Shown: piece after piece, positions 5,445 to 6,394 of the stretch | Layout of the letters: each line of letters opens with the position of its first letter | Position numbering within the stretch: the stretch's first letter is position 1 | NCBI GenBank assembly: GCA_001804045.1 | Contig: MHFD01000070.1 | Coordinates: forward strand, 88,460 to 94,853 | From: Omnitrophica bacterium RBG_13_46_9 | GTDB taxonomy: Bacteria; Omnitrophota; Gorgyraeia; JABMRN01; RBG-13-46-9 | Length of the DNA: 6,394 nucleotides | Direction of reading: 5' to 3' | Notes under the pieces: model-generated | Seen by the model: the letters and a program-made list of their open reading frames with translations, nothing else | Database searches by the model: none | Told to the model about the DNA's origin: nothing | Made by a program: the position numbers and the translations under genes

Positions 5445-5492
5445 CAGGCGGTGTACCGCTAACCTATGCGGCCTACATTACTACGCCGCCTG
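5445..5492. repeat. Nested inverted repeat across a stop codon
   Basis: CAGGCGG (5445-5451) and CCGCCTG (5486-5492) are exact inverted copies 34 nt apart. The right arm overlaps the last codons of the gene ending at 5481. Inside is a smaller stem, GCGGT (5449-5453) with ACCGC (5455-5459); one pair must open to leave a loop. No U-tract follows, so I do not call a terminator, although it could act as a 3' stabilising or rho-related structure. Confidence 0.45.
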
Positions 5493-6394
5493 GATAAGTT
5501 TCAAAAGGTTTTCGTTGAGTTTTTGCAAGTCCTCATATCTGTTTATTGTAACGGGTTTGAGGTTAAATATGATAAGGTCGGCAAGATGCCGGGGATTGTT
5601 CAAATTTTCTGATAATTCTTTTATGGACCCCGTGAAGGGCTTACCGGTGAGTATCTCGTACAATTCGATAAGAGATCCTGCATTGTCCTGATGTAGCGCT
5701 CTCAGGGCGGCGATAATGCCTTCTACCTGTCTGAATCCATACGCGCCTCCCAACCCTCCATTAAAAACAAGCGCTTTCACGCCTTCAGGTAAGTCTTCGA
5801 GATCCTTTTTATTCACGCAAGCGACATCTACGATGTTGACGGCCCCTTCGCTTGTCAGGGTCCCTACGGTCGCGTGCAGGCTACCTCGGTCCACGATCTT
5901 TATTTTCTCCCGCATGTCGGGGTAGGTTCTATTCAGACTGCTGACCATCGATTCGAATTGACCCCGTATGGAAATGGGGATAAGCTCTTTGGGAATTACG
6001 TGCCACAATATTTTTCCTTCGGGGACTGCCGGGAGAAGACGCATATTGATGGCATGTATTCTTTCCATTTCTTCGGATATTTCATCGACTATCGCCCGCT
6101 CAATTAATAGATCTGAATGTTCTTCCGGATTCACCGTCTCCAAATCATTTCCGATGGCAATGAAACTTTTGTTCTTTGAAGTAAGGCAGGACACGAGGGA
6201 ATTTCTGATAAAAGACCTGATATCCCGGCGCCTCCCGCCCTGCAGATAACAGCAATAGATAATATCCGCCTCTGTCGCTTCTATGACACGCATATCGCCC
6301 GGCTTCCTTATGTCTACGTAGACGGGCCTTATCCAATCCCGCATCGGGCTTCGCAGGCGATAGGGAATGCTGATGGGGAATCCCCCGAGCGCGA
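5481..6394 (-). CDS. Unrecognised protein, C-terminal part (runs off right edge)
   Basis: I do not recognise this family. The reading frame stays open from an apparent ATG at 6344 to the window edge, with 16 further codons that look coding (ALGGFPISIPYRLRSP). No ribosome site precedes 6344, so the gene is 5'-truncated here and at least 303 residues are visible. Counting from 6344, the first part (about 1-75) has ADIIYCCYLQGG (26-37) and KSFIAIGNDLE (59-69). This alternating hydrophobic pattern could be the end of a Rossmann-type domain, possibly methyltransferase-like; weak inference. From about 103 a second region begins: PEGKILWHVIPKEL (108-121), ALVFNGGLGGAYGFRQVEGIIAALRAL (191-217), LYEILTGKPFTGS (228-240), and a leucine-rich helical end. 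I loosely associate such modules with large proteins of Omnitrophota. There is no signal peptide or membrane segment in view. Its link to the sugar genes is unproven; a gap with its own promoter separates them. Confidence 0.75.
   Translation of the reverse strand, partial: ALGGFPISIPYRLRSPMRDWIRPVYVDIRKPGDMRVIEATEADIIYCCYLQGGRRRDIRSFIRNSLVSCLTSKNKSFIAIGNDLETVNPEEHSDLLIERAIVDEISEEMERIHAINMRLLPAVPEGKILWHVIPKELIPISIRGQFESMVSSLNRTYPDMREKIKIVDRGSLHATVGTLTSEGAVNIVDVACVNKKDLEDLPEGVKALVFNGGLGGAYGFRQVEGIIAALRALHQDNAGSLIELYEILTGKPFTGSIKELSENLNNPRHLADLIIFNLKPVTINRYEDLQKLNENLLKLIQAA

Noticed and set aside
5445..5492. Intrinsic terminator after the right-edge gene
   Set aside because: The inverted repeat is real but no U-tract follows, and the inner stem needs one pair opened to leave a loop.

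Overview
All seven genes lie on the minus strand, so transcription runs from the high coordinates to the low ones. The window is a carbohydrate uptake and catabolism locus from a free-living bacterium that I cannot name with certainty. The short-period intergenic repeats and the unfamiliar protein at the right edge remind me of Omnitrophota-type metagenome genomes. That is an impression from memory, not a demonstrated placement. The lipoprotein signal and perfect sigma70-type promoter boxes are ordinary bacterial features.

In order of transcription: (1) a gene entering from the right edge (5481-6394), a protein I do not recognise, truncated at its N-terminal side; (2) a 154-bp gap with a plausible extended -10 promoter; (3) a Gfo/Idh/MocA-family NAD(P)-dependent oxidoreductase (4295-5326); (4) a gap with a textbook TTGACA-17-TATAAT promoter followed at once by a hairpin plus U-tract; (5) a second Gfo/Idh/MocA oxidoreductase (3065-4105); (6) a sugar phosphate isomerase/epimerase-like TIM barrel (2119-2910); (7) and (8) two CUT1-type ABC sugar permeases, MalF-like (1092-2009) and MalG-like (137-967); (9) the first 34 codons of a lipoprotein, most likely the matching solute-binding protein (1-104).

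The genes fit one job. A binding lipoprotein and two permeases import a sugar or glycoside, and two dehydrogenases plus an isomerase oxidise and rearrange it. The combination recalls inositol-type and 3-keto-glycoside pathways. No glycosidase and no transporter ATPase is in view, so the substrate stays open.

The most unusual content is between the genes. Most of the larger spacers carry short-period repeats: a heptamer TAGCGNY (2038-2114 and 2925-3068), a heptamer TCGGTWW (5330-5350), a decamer built on CACAGAT (991-1088), and a palindrome built on ATAAACACGG (4130-4186). All but the TCGGTWW tract are laid out as convergent inverted arms. The TAGCGNY elements start at or inside stop codons, and their 7-bp period puts TAG into all three frames. 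Two of the longest possible ORFs extend artificially into such repeats; I have shortened those genes.
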